Shown here: one piece after another, positions 10,696-21,689 of the stretch | Layout of the letters: every line of letters starts with the position of its first letter | Position numbering within the stretch: the stretch's first letter is position 1 | Assembly: GCF_002099425.1 (NCBI RefSeq) | Contig: NW_018344164.1 | Span: 1,504,501-1,568,500 of the forward strand | Origin: Phascolarctos cinereus | Taxonomy: Eukaryota > Chordata > Mammalia > Diprotodontia > Phascolarctidae | Length of the DNA stretch: 64,000 nt | Direction of reading: 5' to 3' | The notes under the pieces: model-generated | Told to the model about the DNA's origin: nothing | What the model saw: the letters and a program-made list of their open reading frames with translations, nothing else | The model's database searches: none | Translations under genes and position numbers: made by a program

Positions 10696-10955
10696 TGTTG
10701 TTCAGTTGTTTTTCAGTTGTGTGCGACTCTTTGTGACCCCATTTGGAGTTTTCTTGGTGTAAATACTGGAGTAGTTTGTCAATTCCTTCTCCAGCTCATT
10801 TTACAGATGAGGAAACTAAGGCAAACAGGGTTAGGTGACTTGCCCAGGGTCATATAGCTCGTAAGTGTCTAAGGTCAGATTTGCACTAAGGAAGATAAAT
10901 TGTCCTGACTGCAGGCCCAGCACTGTGTCTCCTATGGCACCACGTAGTTGCCCTA
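10696..10955 (-). repeat. Core-SINE with BovB/RTE-like tail
   Basis: From the tail inward the plus strand gives GTTGTTCAG, GTGCGACTCTTTGTGACCCC, TCAATTCCTTCTCCAGCTCA, the core (GACTTGCCCAGGGTCATATA) and a tRNA-like head ending CACGTAGTTGCCC. The tail matches the BovB/RTE 3' end, so RTE machinery presumably mobilised the family. Confidence 0.85.
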
Positions 10956-11834
10956 GGTGGAGCAGGGGATTATAATGAGTTACCATTTTACCATTTCTCC
11001 ATCTCACTTCATATTTCACTGGAAAGGATTGTATGGCTAGCATAATGTGATTTCCTTTGAATTGCTCCGATGCCTTACTGTGGCGAGGAGGGGACCCTGG
11101 GCTCTCTGTGGCCGAGCCAGAGTAGGATACTCTTGCAGGTCCTATCAAGCTGATAGGGCTCAAGGACAGACCTGGGGCAGGCTATGGACTTTTGTCTATG
11201 GACCAGCCGAGCTAAATGCAGACAGGCCATTGCCAGGATGTCCACAGAATGATGGATTTTTTTTGCCTAGAACAATTCTCAAAGACCAGTTTCTAAATTG
11301 AAGAGGGGCTGACAGCTGCATCAGTGAAGGGGTTCCCCATATGAAGTAAATCACAGATTCCTGAAGCATTCAAAGTCTCACTTAGGAGTATGACTTCCAG
11401 AAAATGCACTGCTACACTTAGTTGCTCCAATGAATCCATCCATGGAATTCCCTTCAATGATACAGATCAGAACTTACCCATGGCTGCCCATCCTTCACAT
11501 CTTCTGTCCACGGTCTGACAAAAGGTTGCCTCAGCTCGTTTAAAAACAACCCTGTGGGGTGGTCTGAAAAAAAACATATGCGTCTTTGTCCTGTCTACCC
11601 CCTTTCCCACCACTTTGCTGCCACAGTGCTACCATCACTGCAGAAGTAGAAGAGTGCTCCATAGACCAGAGGGGGTGTGTTTTAAAATTCTTCTTTGTTT
11701 CATGAGTCACCTTGGCAAAAAAAATAAGAATAAATCATTGTGAAGTGACATACCTCTCCCTAATTAGAGATACTGATCCTCAGAAAACAGACTCAATCTG
11801 TTACCAGGGTCATAGTCCAAGCTTTCCCAGAAGG
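10956..11834. other. No recognised feature
   Basis: This includes a locally GC-richer patch (about 11070-11250) with overlapping opposite-strand frames. Neither frame resembles a known protein and I do not call a gene. Confidence 0.4.
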
Positions 11835-11940
11835 GGTTAGTCAGTCAACAAACCATTTACTTACCATGGAAGGTAACCAGGCACTTAATATGTGCCAGGC
11901 ACTAAGCTAAGAGAAGAGCATAGCCAATCAGGTTTGTATT
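11835..11940 (-). repeat. L2 LINE 3' end
   Basis: AGTCAACAAACCATTTACTT and AATATGTGCCAGGCACTAAG mark the reverse-oriented L2 terminus. Confidence 0.7.
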
Positions 11941-12059
11941 CCAGGTCTACAATTTAATATCTTTTGAAGGGCCAACCTCTAAGGACTGGCCTTTAAGGTT
12001 GTTTATAGTTACAAAGTTAAGATCCTTTGTTTCCTATACTCAAGTTAAGCTAATATTGT

Positions 12060-12318
12060 AGCAATAATAAATGATAACGAAAATGAAAATGATAATAATA
12101 GCTAGCATTTATATATAACTTTAAGGTTTGCAAAGCACTTTACAAATATCTATTTGATCATCATAACAACCCAGGGAGGTAGGTAAAATGAGGAAACTGA
12201 AGCAGTAAGTGACTTATTCAGGGTCACACAGCTAGGAAGTGTCTCAAGTGGGATTTGAACCCAGGACTGCCTGACTCCAAGCCCAGCACTCTATCCACTG
12301 AGCCACCTAGCTGCTACA
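12060..12318 (-). repeat. Extended MIR/core-SINE, near full length
   Basis: The plus strand reads TAGCTAGCATTTATATATAA, GCAAAGCACTTTACAAATAT, CAGGGTCACACAGCTAGGAA, CCAAGCCCAGCACTCTATCC and CACCTAGCTGC, i.e. 3' tail through tRNA-like head. Confidence 0.9.
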
Positions 12319-12374
12319 ATAAACATCTAATTTTGAAAAGGGATAATTGGACACGACAAAGATGCCATTTTCTA

Positions 12375-12560
12375 AATTTTTCCACTGAAAGAGTAGAAAG
12401 AGCCTTAGATTTAGAGTGTGAAGAAATGGGTTCAAATACTACCTCTGCCACTTACTGCCTGTAGAAACTTAGCACTGAAGTAACTTTAGCCACCTTGGAT
12501 ACTTCAGCTCATTAAGCCTCAGTTTCCTCATATTCCTCATAAATAATCTCTAATCCCTGG
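12375..12560 (+). repeat. MIR SINE
   Basis: The head is AGAGCCTTAGATTTAGAGTG and the box-B region GGTTCAAATACTACC. The 3' half is AAGCCTCAGTTTCCTCATAT. Confidence 0.7.
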
Positions 12561-13030
12561 TCCTCTTATTGTACATAGCCAAAAGCCATGCCATCTGGAG
12601 CAGAAGCACTCATATTTTTGAAAAGGCTTCTCTACACATATAATAACTACATTGTTGAGACTTGGTATTGAATCAGTATTAAAAGGAAAGGAAGGTGAGA
12701 ACCCCCATGCCCTCACTCAAAGGACTATGATTTGATAGCCCTCAAGGCCTCAAAGAATTAAATGTTGATATGCTAGATATGATGTGGTACCGTTCATCTC
12801 ATTGGAGATCCAGTAGCTCTCCAGTGGAGATGAGTTATCTCCTTTTCCATTGACCTGAATGGACACCTCTTCACTTGAGGTGTCTTACTGAGTCCCATTC
12901 ATCCTCCCTGGGGATTTATTTGATACTTTATCTGGATAAAAAAAATGGAAACTACTGATGGCCATCATATTGTCAACTTCAATTCAACAGCAGTCAACAG
13001 TCATTTTCCCTGCCTACACCCATTCTGTAA
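12561..13030. other. No recognised feature
   Basis: Includes AT-rich and mixed sequence. An imperfect inverted pair around 12795-12890 (GGAGAT/ATCTCC words) was seen but is not assigned. Confidence 0.35.
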
Positions 13031-13310
13031 CAATGATGATAATGATGGTGATAGCTGGCATTTATATAGCACATACTATGTGCCAGGCACTGTGCTAGGC
13101 ACTTCACAAATATTGCCTCATTTGATCCTCACAACAACCCTAGGTGCTGTTATTATCTCTATTTCACAGTCAAGGCAGATGAGGCAGACAGAAGTGAAGT
13201 GAGTTAACCATGATCACACAGTTAGGGAGCATCTTAGACTGGATTTGAACTTAGAGCTTTCTGACTCCAGGTCGAGCTTAGGCATTGTACCCAAAGGCTA
13301 TTTGACTCAC
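13031..13310 (-). repeat. Extended MIR/core-SINE carrying L2-like words
   Basis: The plus strand reads TAGCTGGCATTTATATAGCA, ACTATGTGCCAGGCACTGTG, TTGATCCTCACAACAACCCT, GATCACACAGTTAGGGAGCA and CTGACTCCAGG. The L2-type block inside a MIR is the extended form. Confidence 0.8.
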
Positions 13311-13439
13311 CACTGAAGGAGGAGCCTTGCTCGCCAACACCAAGATACACATTTGCTGATTTGGCCAAGGTCCTGGACTTGCTTGTCAAGTACAGAATAA
13401 GAATGGTAAAAAGTATTTTAAAAAAGATTTTAAAATTAT

Positions 13440-14472
13440 TAAAAAAAAAAAAACCAAAGAAGGACACAAGTGAAACAGTTGCTGCTCTCAAGGAGTTTAC
13501 TTTATGCTGGGGCTGGGGAGATAAAACATTTACATGGATAAGTGTCATACAAGGGAAACTGAAGAAGGAGATGACACTAACAGTTGGGGAGATCAAGGAA
13601 GACATCACGGAGGAGGTGGCACCTTGGCTGAGCCACAAAGGAGGGCAAGGATCCCAAGAAGCAGGTATGAGGAGTCCGTTCCAGGAATGTGGGACAGGTC
13701 ATACAAAAACTTAGAGCTATAAAATAGAATGCTGAGTTTAGGGGACAGCAATTCAAGTAATTCAGGGATTGGAGAGGACATGAAAGAGTAATGTAAAATA
13801 AATCTGGAGTGGAAGGCTGGATTTAGAATGGAGAGGGCTTTCAATGCCAATCTGAGGCCTTAATTTTATCCTACAGGCAAAAGGGAACCACTGAAGATTC
13901 TGGAACATGAAGGTGACATTGTCAAATTTGTATCTTTGGAAGATTATTTTGGCAGCTGTCTGGAAGATGGATTGGAGCGGAGAGAGGCTGAAATCCATGG
14001 CACCAATTAGGACTTTCTTATCATAGTCCAGGCAAGGAGTGATGATGGTCTAAATTCTGGTGGTAATTATATTTATGGGGAGTGGTGGAGAAATGTGAAA
14101 TGTCATGGAGTTAAAACCTACAAGAGAAGGCAAACAACTGTATATGCGGTAGGGGGTGAGGGACAGATAGCAAGCAGTCAAAGACAACTAGAGGTTGCAG
14201 ACCTGGGAGACTAGAAGGATGGTGGTGACCTTGACAGAAAAAGGCAGTTTGGGGAAATAATTAGTTTAGGGGCAAACATAATGAGTTTTGTTTTGGGTGT
14301 GTTGAGCTTGAGATGCCCATAGGGCATCTAGAACAAGCCCTCCAACTGGCGATTGGTGATGTTGGCCTGCAATTGGAAGAATATTAGGACTAGATTATTG
14401 ATGTGGAAGTCATCTACTTAGAGATGCTACTTTAACCCAAGGCAGCTGAAGAGATCTTGGGCAGAACTGCAA
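13440..14472 (-). repeat. L2 LINE, long 3' portion (about 1 kb)
   Basis: The order matches L2 in reverse: CTGCTCTCAAGGAGTTTACT, the 'gaaggcttcctg' equivalent (GGAAGACATCACGGAGGAGG), TTCCAGGAATGTGGGACAGG, GAGAGGGCTTTCAATGCCAA, AGGTGACATTGTCAAATTTG, GATTATTTTGGCAGCTGTCT and the GCCTGCAATTGGAAG region. It is about as long as the 13.4-14.5 kb gap allows. Open frames on both strands here are antisense or degenerate LINE sequence, not genes. Confidence 0.85.
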
Positions 14473-14670
14473 TGTTGGCATTTTAACCTAAGGTCTGTGA
14501 ACCTTTAAAAACATTAATAATTCTATTTCAACATAATTAGCTTCCTTTGTAATTCCAAGCATTTTATTTTGTGCATTTAAAAAGATTATTCTGAGAAGAG
14601 GTCCATAAGCATCATCAGTTTGTCAAAGAAAATCATGAGACACAAAGAGTTAAGAACTCCTGGTGGAAAG
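14473..14670 (+). mobile_element. hAT-type MITE
   Basis: It has TTTTAACCTAAGGTCTGTGA at one end and GAGTTAAGAACTCCTGG at the other. The AT-rich interior (CATAATTAGCTTCCTTTGTA, TTCTGAGAAGAGGTCCATAA) is shared with the element at 42351-42800. The termini have drifted, so no target duplication is claimed. Confidence 0.7.
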
Positions 14671-14724
14671 AGACAATGGAAAGGAAAGAAAAAAGATGGG
14701 AGGGGAGGTAAGAAAGCCAGGCAA

Positions 14725-14960
14725 TAGAAAGAATTGATGAGGCACCAATTATGGGCCAGGCCCTATGCTAGGTTCTGAGGATATCAAGTCAAAAATGAAA
14801 TAGTTGCTGCCCTCGAGGAGCTTACATCCTATCAGGGAAGACATCACGCCCGTATATAAATACATACAAGGTAATTGTGGTCTGAGGAGAATGTACTGTG
14901 AAGCTGGGGATCGGAGTAGAGGGTAAGAGAAGGCAAGATAAGAGGGCCCAGGCCAACCTT
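14725..14960 (-). repeat. L2 LINE 3' portion
   Basis: GGCACCAATTATGGGCCAGG and CTGCCCTCGAGGAGCTTACA identify a second, independent L2 next to the 13.4 kb copy. Confidence 0.75.
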
Positions 14961-15470
14961 GGGGGACACCTATGCTAAAGCAAGGCTGGCTATCAGTAGC
15001 TCTGATGCCCCTACAAGTGCTCATTTTAAATGGAAGTCAAATGACTGTGTAGTCTGAGGCCATAGCACGCTGCGTGACCGGGACACTGTGCACCCAAAGA
15101 AACACCTCTCAAGGCAGAAACTCCAGGCATCTGCAATTGTCTTACATCGGCATTTTACAGGCAGGGAAAGTCATGACAAAGTCGATAATGCTTCCAGCTA
15201 GAAGCAACATCTGTGGCTGGTTAGCACGGTTGGGCATCCCCTGATGCTAATGAGGCTCTGCTCACAGGTTCGGTCCATGTAAGGGTCTTGGGAGTGCTGC
15301 TTTCTGTCAGACCCACAGGCTCCATCTGCCCCACCCCAAGTCAGCCAGCTGTCCCACAGATGTGCACAGCGGAGCGACTAACTTTCCAGGTCCCCCAGAA
15401 TCCACCCTCACCCCACATATTCAGCCTTATTTCCCACTGCCCCCTCTTTGTCTTGGACAGGGAGTCCACA
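14961..15470. other. No recognised feature
   Basis: It is slightly GC-richer than its neighbours. Overlapping frames at 15288-15575 have no family resemblance. Confidence 0.4.
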
Positions 15471-15474
15471 CAGT

Positions 15475-15795
15475 ACAGAGATGAGAGCACAAAACTTAAG
15501 AGGACTTGTGACCAGATCCCATTTCTACAACTTGCCTTCTGGGTGACCTTGACCAAATCACTTGGAAGCAACTAATGACATAGTATAATATAGTACAGGA
15601 AGGATAGGACTTGAAGTCAAGAAGAATTGAATTCAAATCCTGCCCAGACAATAGTTGTGTGAGTCTGGGAAACTAACAATGTCCCTCAGCTTCATTTGCT
15701 TCATTTGTAAAATAGAGATGATAAAGCATCTGTGTCACAGGGTTAATGTAAGGATCAATTGAGATAAGCCTTGCAAAAACACATTGCAAACCTAA
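15475..15795 (+). repeat. Two MIR-type SINE relics in a row
   Basis: The first (15475-15570) shows ATCCCATTTCTACAACTTGC and GACCTTGACCAAATCACTTG. The second (15585-15795) shows GGACTTGAAGTCAAGAAGAA, TCAAATCCTGCCCAGACAAT and GCTTCATTTGTAAAATAGAG, with the extended 3' part. Confidence 0.7.
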
Positions 15796-15939
15796 AACCT
15801 CAATACACACGCTATCAACATCCCTATCATTACTTTTCTGCATCAGTAAAGTTCACACGTTGGCCTAGATGCCTCTAAAGTCTCCTTCTGTTATAATCAA
15901 TGATCCTGTGATCTTCACTCTCCCACTAAAATTCCAGGC

Positions 15940-16200
15940 TTATTCCTGCCTCTTCACCTTATTACTACTGTTACTATTGATGTTAAAAAAAACACATATG
16001 ATGCTTTAGGATGTATCAAACGCTCTCCTCCATGTTGTCTTTCTGCCTAATCTTCTTCACCCACCTACATCCTATTCACTTTTTAAGGTCTACTTCCGGT
16101 ACTCCTTATCTATGAAGCACTCATTGACTTCTGACCTCATCCTACCACACTCATTCCGTAGGGCCTGGCTAAATATCCTGGCTTCTCTGGTACCCAAGAT
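15940..16200 (+). repeat. Probable L2 LINE fragment
   Basis: TTAAGGTCTACTTCCGGTAC, TATGAAGCACTCATTGACTT and surrounding CT-rich text resemble the L2 3' UTR. The resemblance is weak. Confidence 0.4.
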
Positions 16201-16204
16201 TATA

Positions 16205-16490
16205 CATGGCTCTGGATCAGTAACCAAAGGCACAGAATAGTATATGGGAAAATAAAAACAGAGTCAGGAAACCTCTGCTATAACAAGGTAGGCTGCCTGG
16301 AACAAGTCCTTTCACTTCTCACCTTTCACCTTTCACTCCTCTCGTTTTCCTCTTCTGTAAAATGAAAAGGGTTAGCAGAAGCAATCTCTAGCTTGTCCTC
16401 GAGATTGACAGGTCTAGGTCTTTCATTTATTTTATATGCCCACAGCAGCTAGTAAACACTCAGAAAATCCTTGTTTGTTGACTGGGTGGG
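16205..16490 (+). repeat. MIR SINE followed by L2 3' end
   Basis: MIR: ACAGAGTCAGGAAACCTCTG and TTCCTCTTCTGTAAAATGAA. L2 end (16396-16490): the CAGCAGCTAGTAAACACTCA block, then CCTTGTTTGTTGACTG. Confidence 0.6.
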
Positions 16491-17384
16491 AGAAGATGGA
16501 TGGGTGAGCACAAAGGCATTTCCAATTTTAGCAAAGTCATGGAAAAACACATGCCCTCCCAGCTTCCTCCAACAGATCTGAGATCTTGTTGCTGTGGGTA
16601 CTCAGTGGATGGTACAGACGACTACACTTCCAATCGTTATCATCCCATATGATCCATGCCCTCCCATAAATTCTCCACCCAACACACATTTCTTAGCATT
16701 AGGGATAAGAATGGAAGACATGGGCTGTCCCTGAGGTACCCTTTCATTCTTGCTACAATTCATGATGTCCTTTACGCTATTTCAATCAGTCAATCAACAA
16801 CTAGACTTCTGCATAATTCACTATTTACTATGTAATGTGTTGAAACCTGCCCAGCCCCTCACCTTTGTTTTCTTCAATCACCTTAGGGCCTCAGAGATTT
16901 TGGTATAGCCATAGTTCTCAGCCAGACAGTAACATTCCTTATCAATATGAATGGTAGAGTATTTTACGGTTGGCCCAAGTGGTGGCTAACGTAGAATCTT
17001 AACTTGTATCAACAGCAGTTCCCTCTACAAGTCTTTGTGAACCTTCTCTTCAGTCGTGAGTTTTTTATGAAGTATTTTAAAATCCCTGCCTATTGCTTTT
17101 GCTGGAAAATTAACATTTCTTATAATTTATAAATCCTTAAGTCCATGTGATGAACAAGGCATAACAATGTCAGGATGGAGAAACTCTGAAACCTAAGGTT
17201 CTTAAACTGCCACCATATCAATTCTTCAAATAAAGTCTTCATCCACAATTCGATTTTGCTAGGGCAAAAATGAAAAATTCACTTGTTCAATGAAAATATC
17301 TCAATGTGTATATTCTTCATTTCTTTTAAGTCCACTAAGTTCATACCATATGCAAAAAAAAATCCCATTTTTTTGCTTATTTTT
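16491..17384. other. No recognised feature
   Basis: AT-rich unassigned sequence. A possible L2 scrap (CAATCAGTCAATCAACAACT) lies near 16780. Confidence 0.4.
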
Positions 17385-17698
17385 GTTTTTGTGGAGATTG
17401 GGTCTCCCTTTCTTATTCAAGCTGAAATTTCAGTGGCTCCCAATGGGCCTGATCCCATAACTGATTAGGTAGGACAAGAGCTTTGACCTTGTCTGATTCC
17501 AACCTGTGTTGCCTCTGGCCCCCTAGGCTGTCTGGTAGCCTTCCGTTTGGGAGAGATCACCATATGAGTACAAGACTTAATGCAAACACCCAATTAGCTT
17601 TAGCCCTACCACAGCTCAAAACTCTCAAGCTTAATCAATCCACCAGCCTCAGCCTCTTTAGTAGCAGGGACTTCAACATAACAGATCTGTAGCTACAG
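17385..17698 (-). pseudogene. RN7SL: 7SL (SRP) RNA retrocopy, near full length
   Basis: Read on the minus strand this follows 7SL RNA, the scaffold of the signal recognition particle, almost end to end. In order: GTCCCTGCTACTAAAGAGGC and TGAGGCTGG (5' Alu domain), GGGTGTTTGCATTAAG, CATATGGTGATCTC, CCAGACAGCCTAGG (central S domain), GGTCAAAGCTC, CTAATCAGTTATGGGATC, then GAGCCACTGAAATT and GGGAGACCCAATCTC at the 3' end. The S domain separates it from Alu or B1 elements, which lack that region. The plus-strand side of the 3' end is T-rich, consistent with an A-rich tail. Divergence is substantial throughout, so I call a pseudogene. Target duplications were not found; the 5' side is close to an L1 fragment beginning near 17710. 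Confidence 0.85.
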
Positions 17699-17709
17699 TG
17701 AAGTCTACT

Positions 17710-18957
17710 ATTCCCTAATTTGGCAAATGGTCACAGGATATGAACACAATTTTTAAGGGAAAAAATCAAGCTACCAATAGCCATCTGAAAAGAATGCTCT
17801 AAAGCACTAATAATTAGAGAAATGAAATTAAAACAACTCTGAGGTTTCACCTCACATACATCAGGTTGGCAAAGCTGACAAAAAAAAAAGGAAAGTGAAA
17901 AATGCTGGAGGGAGAGAAAACAGGTATGTTAGTGCACTGTTGGTGAAGCTATGAACTGATCCAGCCATTCTGGAAAGCAATTAGGAACCATGTCCCAAAA
18001 TCTTTCCAATTATGAATAATTTTTGATGCAGAAAAACCACCACTAGGTTTATATCCCCAAAGAGATCAAAGAAAAAGTGAAATGACACATATATATGTAT
18101 AAATATTTAAAGCATTTCTCTTGTGGTCATAAGTGTGGGGGAAAACTCATTAATTGGGGAATGGTTGTACAAGTCAAGGTATATGAACATAATAGGATAC
18201 TATTGTACTATAAGTAATAATGAATGGGATGGTTTCAGAGGAACTTGGGAAAACTTGCATGAACTGATGCAAAGTGAAGTGAATGGAACCAAGAGAAGAA
18301 TGGATACAATGACAACAATGTTGCAAAGCCATGACACCTCCACAAAAAGGGAGAACATCAGGGCTGACAAAAAAGTATGTGGACACAAACAGTCCAGGTG
18401 AAAGTGCCATGGTGAAAGAATTAGAAACTGAGGGCTTGCCCATCAGCTGGGGAATGGCTGAACAAGTTGTGATAAATGAACGTAATGGAATACTATTGTG
18501 CTCTAAGAAACGATGAGCAGGCAGACTTAAAACAAACCTAGAAAGACTCGTATGGACTGATGCTGAGTGAAGTGAGCAGAACCAGGAGAACGTTGTACAA
18601 TGACTAACTTTGGTAGACTTAGCTCTTCTCAGCAATTCAAGGATCTAAGACATCTCCAAAAGTCTCAAGATGGAAAATGCTATCTATATGCAAAAAAGTA
18701 ACTATGGAGTTTAAATGCAGATTGGAGCATACTATTTGCTTTTTTTTTCCCTTCTGTCTTGTTTTATTTCCTCTTTCTTGTGGTTCTTCCTATTGGTTCT
18801 AATTCTTCCTTACAACATGACTAATGTGAAAATGTGTTTAATAGGAATGTATATATATAGCTCATATCAAATGGGGAGGGAGAGAAAAATTTAAAACTCA
18901 AAAGCTTATTGAAGTGATTGTTGATAACTCAAAATAAATTAATAAAAAAGAAAGAGC
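17710..18957 (+). repeat. Composite L1 LINE 3' end
   Basis: It runs from the ORF2 end (AACAACTCTGAGGTTTCACC, TCCAGCCATTCTGGAAAGCA) through the 3' UTR to an A-rich tail (TCAAAATAAATTAATAAAAA). One 3' UTR block occurs twice in direct orientation, at about 18140-18320 and 18440-18605. Each has a GGGGAATGG...ACAAGT block and an ACTGATGC...GTGAAGTGA block. The two blocks resemble different L1 subfamilies (GAATGGAACCAAGAGAAG against GAGCAGAACCAGGAGAAC). Confidence 0.85.
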
Positions 18958-19064
18958 CATGATAATTATTGTCTGAACTTGTACCTTATGTGACTTATCC
19001 AAGCCTAATAATTTATCTAGGTCTCTTTATGACATGGCTTTTGAGGGCCAGAAAAACAAAGCAA
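18958..19064. other. Short unassigned spacer
   Basis: Nothing recognised between the L1 tail and the L3 relic. Confidence 0.3.
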
Positions 19065-19250
19065 TCATTGATTTTGGAGTTGGAAGGGACAATAGAGATC
19101 ACGGAATCCTATCCCATCAGTTCCATGTTCTCTCTTACCCAGAGAATCCTCCTGAAAAGATCCCAGAATATCACAATGGGCAAGGCTTTCAGAAGCCTTC
19201 TAAGACAACAAGACCTGAAGAGGTAGTCAGGACAGGAAAAATTGTCATCA
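19065..19250 (-). repeat. CR1/L3 LINE 3' end
   Basis: The plus strand reads TTTTGGAGTTGGAAGGGACA and AGAGATCACGGAATCC, the reverse of the CR1/L3 terminus, followed by degenerate upstream sequence. Confidence 0.65.
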
Positions 19251-19254
19251 TAAA

Positions 19255-19600
19255 TGATATGTGTATGGTACTCTAAAGTTTGCAAAGTATCTTATTATAG
19301 AATAATGTATATGTGGTATATACTACATATTACACAGTATATTATTTTATTATATTATGATACATGGTATATGCTGTATTATATACATACATTATCTTAT
19401 ATGAGGTAATCACAAAAATTCTGGGAGATAAGAACAACAGGTAGTATCATCTCCGTTTTACAGGTGGGGAAACTGAAGCACAGAGAGGGGGAGTGGCTTA
19501 ATCAAGATCAAACAGCCAGCATTGGGATTAGAAATCAAGAATCATCTGATTCCAAGTTCAAGGCCCTTTAAACTATACACTGCTATCTCACCATGTAATC
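19255..19600 (-). repeat. Extended MIR split by an AT-rich insert
   Basis: MIR words CTCTAAAGTTTGCAAAGTAT, TCCGTTTTACAGGTGGGGAA and AAACAGCCAGCATTGGGATT flank an AT-only segment at 19295-19392. That segment is bounded by TATCTTA at 19288-19294 and 19393-19399. Confidence 0.75.
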
Positions 19601-20444
19601 TGTAATTAATACACTTTATTAATATTATCGTCCCTCAGCATCACTGACCCAAGGTTTGGCAAAGTTTGGTTTTTTTAGCTGACAATTTCAAAAGCTCTCT
19701 GATGATGATGGCTCCTTGTAGGATTATGAGGACAATCCAAACATAAAAAGTTCTTTCATGTCTCTCTAGTACATTCAGAATTGAATGGGGGGTTTTCTAT
19801 GAAGTCTAGAAAATGTAATTTTGTGTGACGAACGAATGTTGTGCATATACACAGAAGTCAAATAGAATTAGATGACTAGTTTAGAAATATACATATATTA
19901 TATATATATATATATTTACATACATACATATATTTATATTTAATCACAATGTTTGCAATTATACAGTAATAAAATTATTCAACACTTAAATTAGCATTAT
20001 ATTTGTGTTAAGATAACGGTGGACAAGTCTTTTCCCTCACAGGGAGATCCAGAAAGATCCTTTCTTAGATGCTACATTCATTCCCTATATATCTTGCTAG
20101 TTTCTTCCTCTCTCAAAAATGAAACAACCTTCCATCTGCCAAACCTACACATTCACCTTGTTCCAAGAAAGACTTCAGAATGACACCTCTACATTTTCTT
20201 CCTTGACCACTTCCAGGCAATGAGCTGATTCATAAATTGGGAGGTGGGAGTGGGATGGATGAGAAGGATTCAAAGTAAGATCACTCAACACAGCTTTTGG
20301 GTGAACAAGGGAATTAATAGGCACTAACTCTGAACTTACCCCTGGTCTGCAGATCCTGAAGGCCATTCACGAGATGAGAAATGTGGAATATTGCCCTTTT
20401 GTGGGCTTGATCAGCATCCTATAAAAAGGAATTTAGAAAAACTA
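19601..20444. other. Unassigned sequence with an AT microsatellite
   Basis: A (TA)n/(CATA)n tract occupies about 19888-19945. The rest has no recognised family or gene. Confidence 0.45.
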
Positions 20445-20612
20445 AGTAATGTTGAGATTAATGGAATCCCAAAAGGTCAGATTTGGAAGGTACTTCAATG
20501 TCCACCAAGCCCAATCTGTATCTGAATGTAAAACCCTTTTACAACTTCCCTGACAAGTGGTCTTCTCCATGAAGATCTCACTTGAGAGGGAACCCACTAT
20601 GTCCTTTAGTTT
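20445..20612 (-). repeat. CR1/L3 LINE 3' portion
   Basis: AGATTTGGAAGGTACTTCAA, CTTCCCTGACAAGTGGTCTT and GAGGGAACCCACTATGTCC align with the reverse CR1/L3 3' region. Confidence 0.75.
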
Positions 20613-20639
20613 TGGGCACATCACATTGTAGAAAAATTA

Positions 20640-21300
20640 TATAAACCATCAAGAGATGTGATTATTGGGGACTTCTGTCTCTATCTAAACAGCCCATGGT
20701 TTGGTTTTGTTTCATTTCTTTTCAATGTGATATTGTTTACCCTCCCAGAAAAGAAGGGAGTCTGCAAAGCTCCCTTATTGTCCCAATAACCAGACTATTG
20801 GGTTATTTAAAAAGTTCAAGAGACATAGTTTCTGGGAAATTAATCATTTTATTAATAATGCATGATATTAATAAAAGAGGTCAAGGGCACTATTGAATGC
20901 CAAAGACCCCATGGTATCAGGCTCACAATTTACATACCTTCAGAAAAGTGGGTGTTCCTGAGGGTGGCAATCAACTGTAATTGGTTAACAATTAATGAGA
21001 AAATTATTATAATGAAATGTGGGCTGATTCTAATAAGGGCTTTAGGGGTACACCGTGCAAGTCTTAGTCAAAGAGATTTATCAGTCTACATATCAAAGAG
21101 AGAATCCACTTCTACCCCAGACCTGTAGGACCAAAAACAATGAACTCTTAGCCTGGTTGGGTAAGATTTTCCCAAGATTTCCTACAATGGTTGATTTCTG
21201 GATAAGGAAGTAGAAAACCCTTTAATTTTAATTCAATAGTTGATCATTAATATAAGAAAAAAATCACTTCTCTCACTGCGATGGCCCTGTTAAATACTTT
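20640..21300. repeat. Unclassified, possibly an old interspersed repeat
   Basis: The text around 20730-21130 looks vaguely familiar as a marsupial interspersed repeat (AATAATGCATGATATTAATA, CCCCATGGTATCAGGCTCAC). I cannot name the family. An LTR origin is possible but unproven. Confidence 0.25.
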
Positions 21301-21309
21301 TTGTCCAAG

Positions 21310-21440
21310 GCATAGGACCACAGACTTAGAACAGGAAGGGACACTGGGGTCCAATTAGTCCAACACCCTTATTTTATAGAAAAGGAACCTGAGGCACATT
21401 GAGACAATGTGCTCAGGGTCACATAGCTGGTAAGTTGTCT
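21310..21440 (-). repeat. MIR-type SINE
   Basis: ACAGGAAGGGACACTGGGGT, TATTTTATAGAAAAGGAACC and GGGTCACATAGCTGGTAAG are reverse-oriented core words. Confidence 0.65.
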
Positions 21441-21689
21441 AACATTTCCACAGCCCTGCTCCTACCCCTGCCATTTCATACTAATTGGGTTCCATTGTGG
21501 ATTTTAATGCATGGTCAGATGAGTACAGAGGCCTTACTGTCCTAAGGGGTGCACAAAGAATCACACCTAGCATGTCCTGAAATACCCCATTGGGCTTATT
21601 TCCCCAGAACATCAGAGGAAAAATGAGAGGTATAAGTAAGCAATAAGTGTGTAGCTTCCTGGGCTCAATGAAACAAGCACTAGGAATTT
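21441..21689. other. No recognised feature
   Basis: Single-copy-looking; the minus-strand frame across it has no resemblance to a known protein. Confidence 0.35.

Noticed and set aside
11047-11301. GC-richer patch with opposing 84- and 110-codon frames as an exon
   Set aside because: Neither frame has known domains, and no splice donors or acceptors bracket a plausible exon.
13234-13998. Cluster of overlapping frames on both strands, up to 134 codons
   Set aside because: They lie across a MIR and the antisense of an L2 LINE, whose landmarks run through the same bases.
17385-17698. Alu or B1 SINE
   Set aside because: The central S domain of 7SL is present, which those SINEs lack, and marsupials are not known to carry them.
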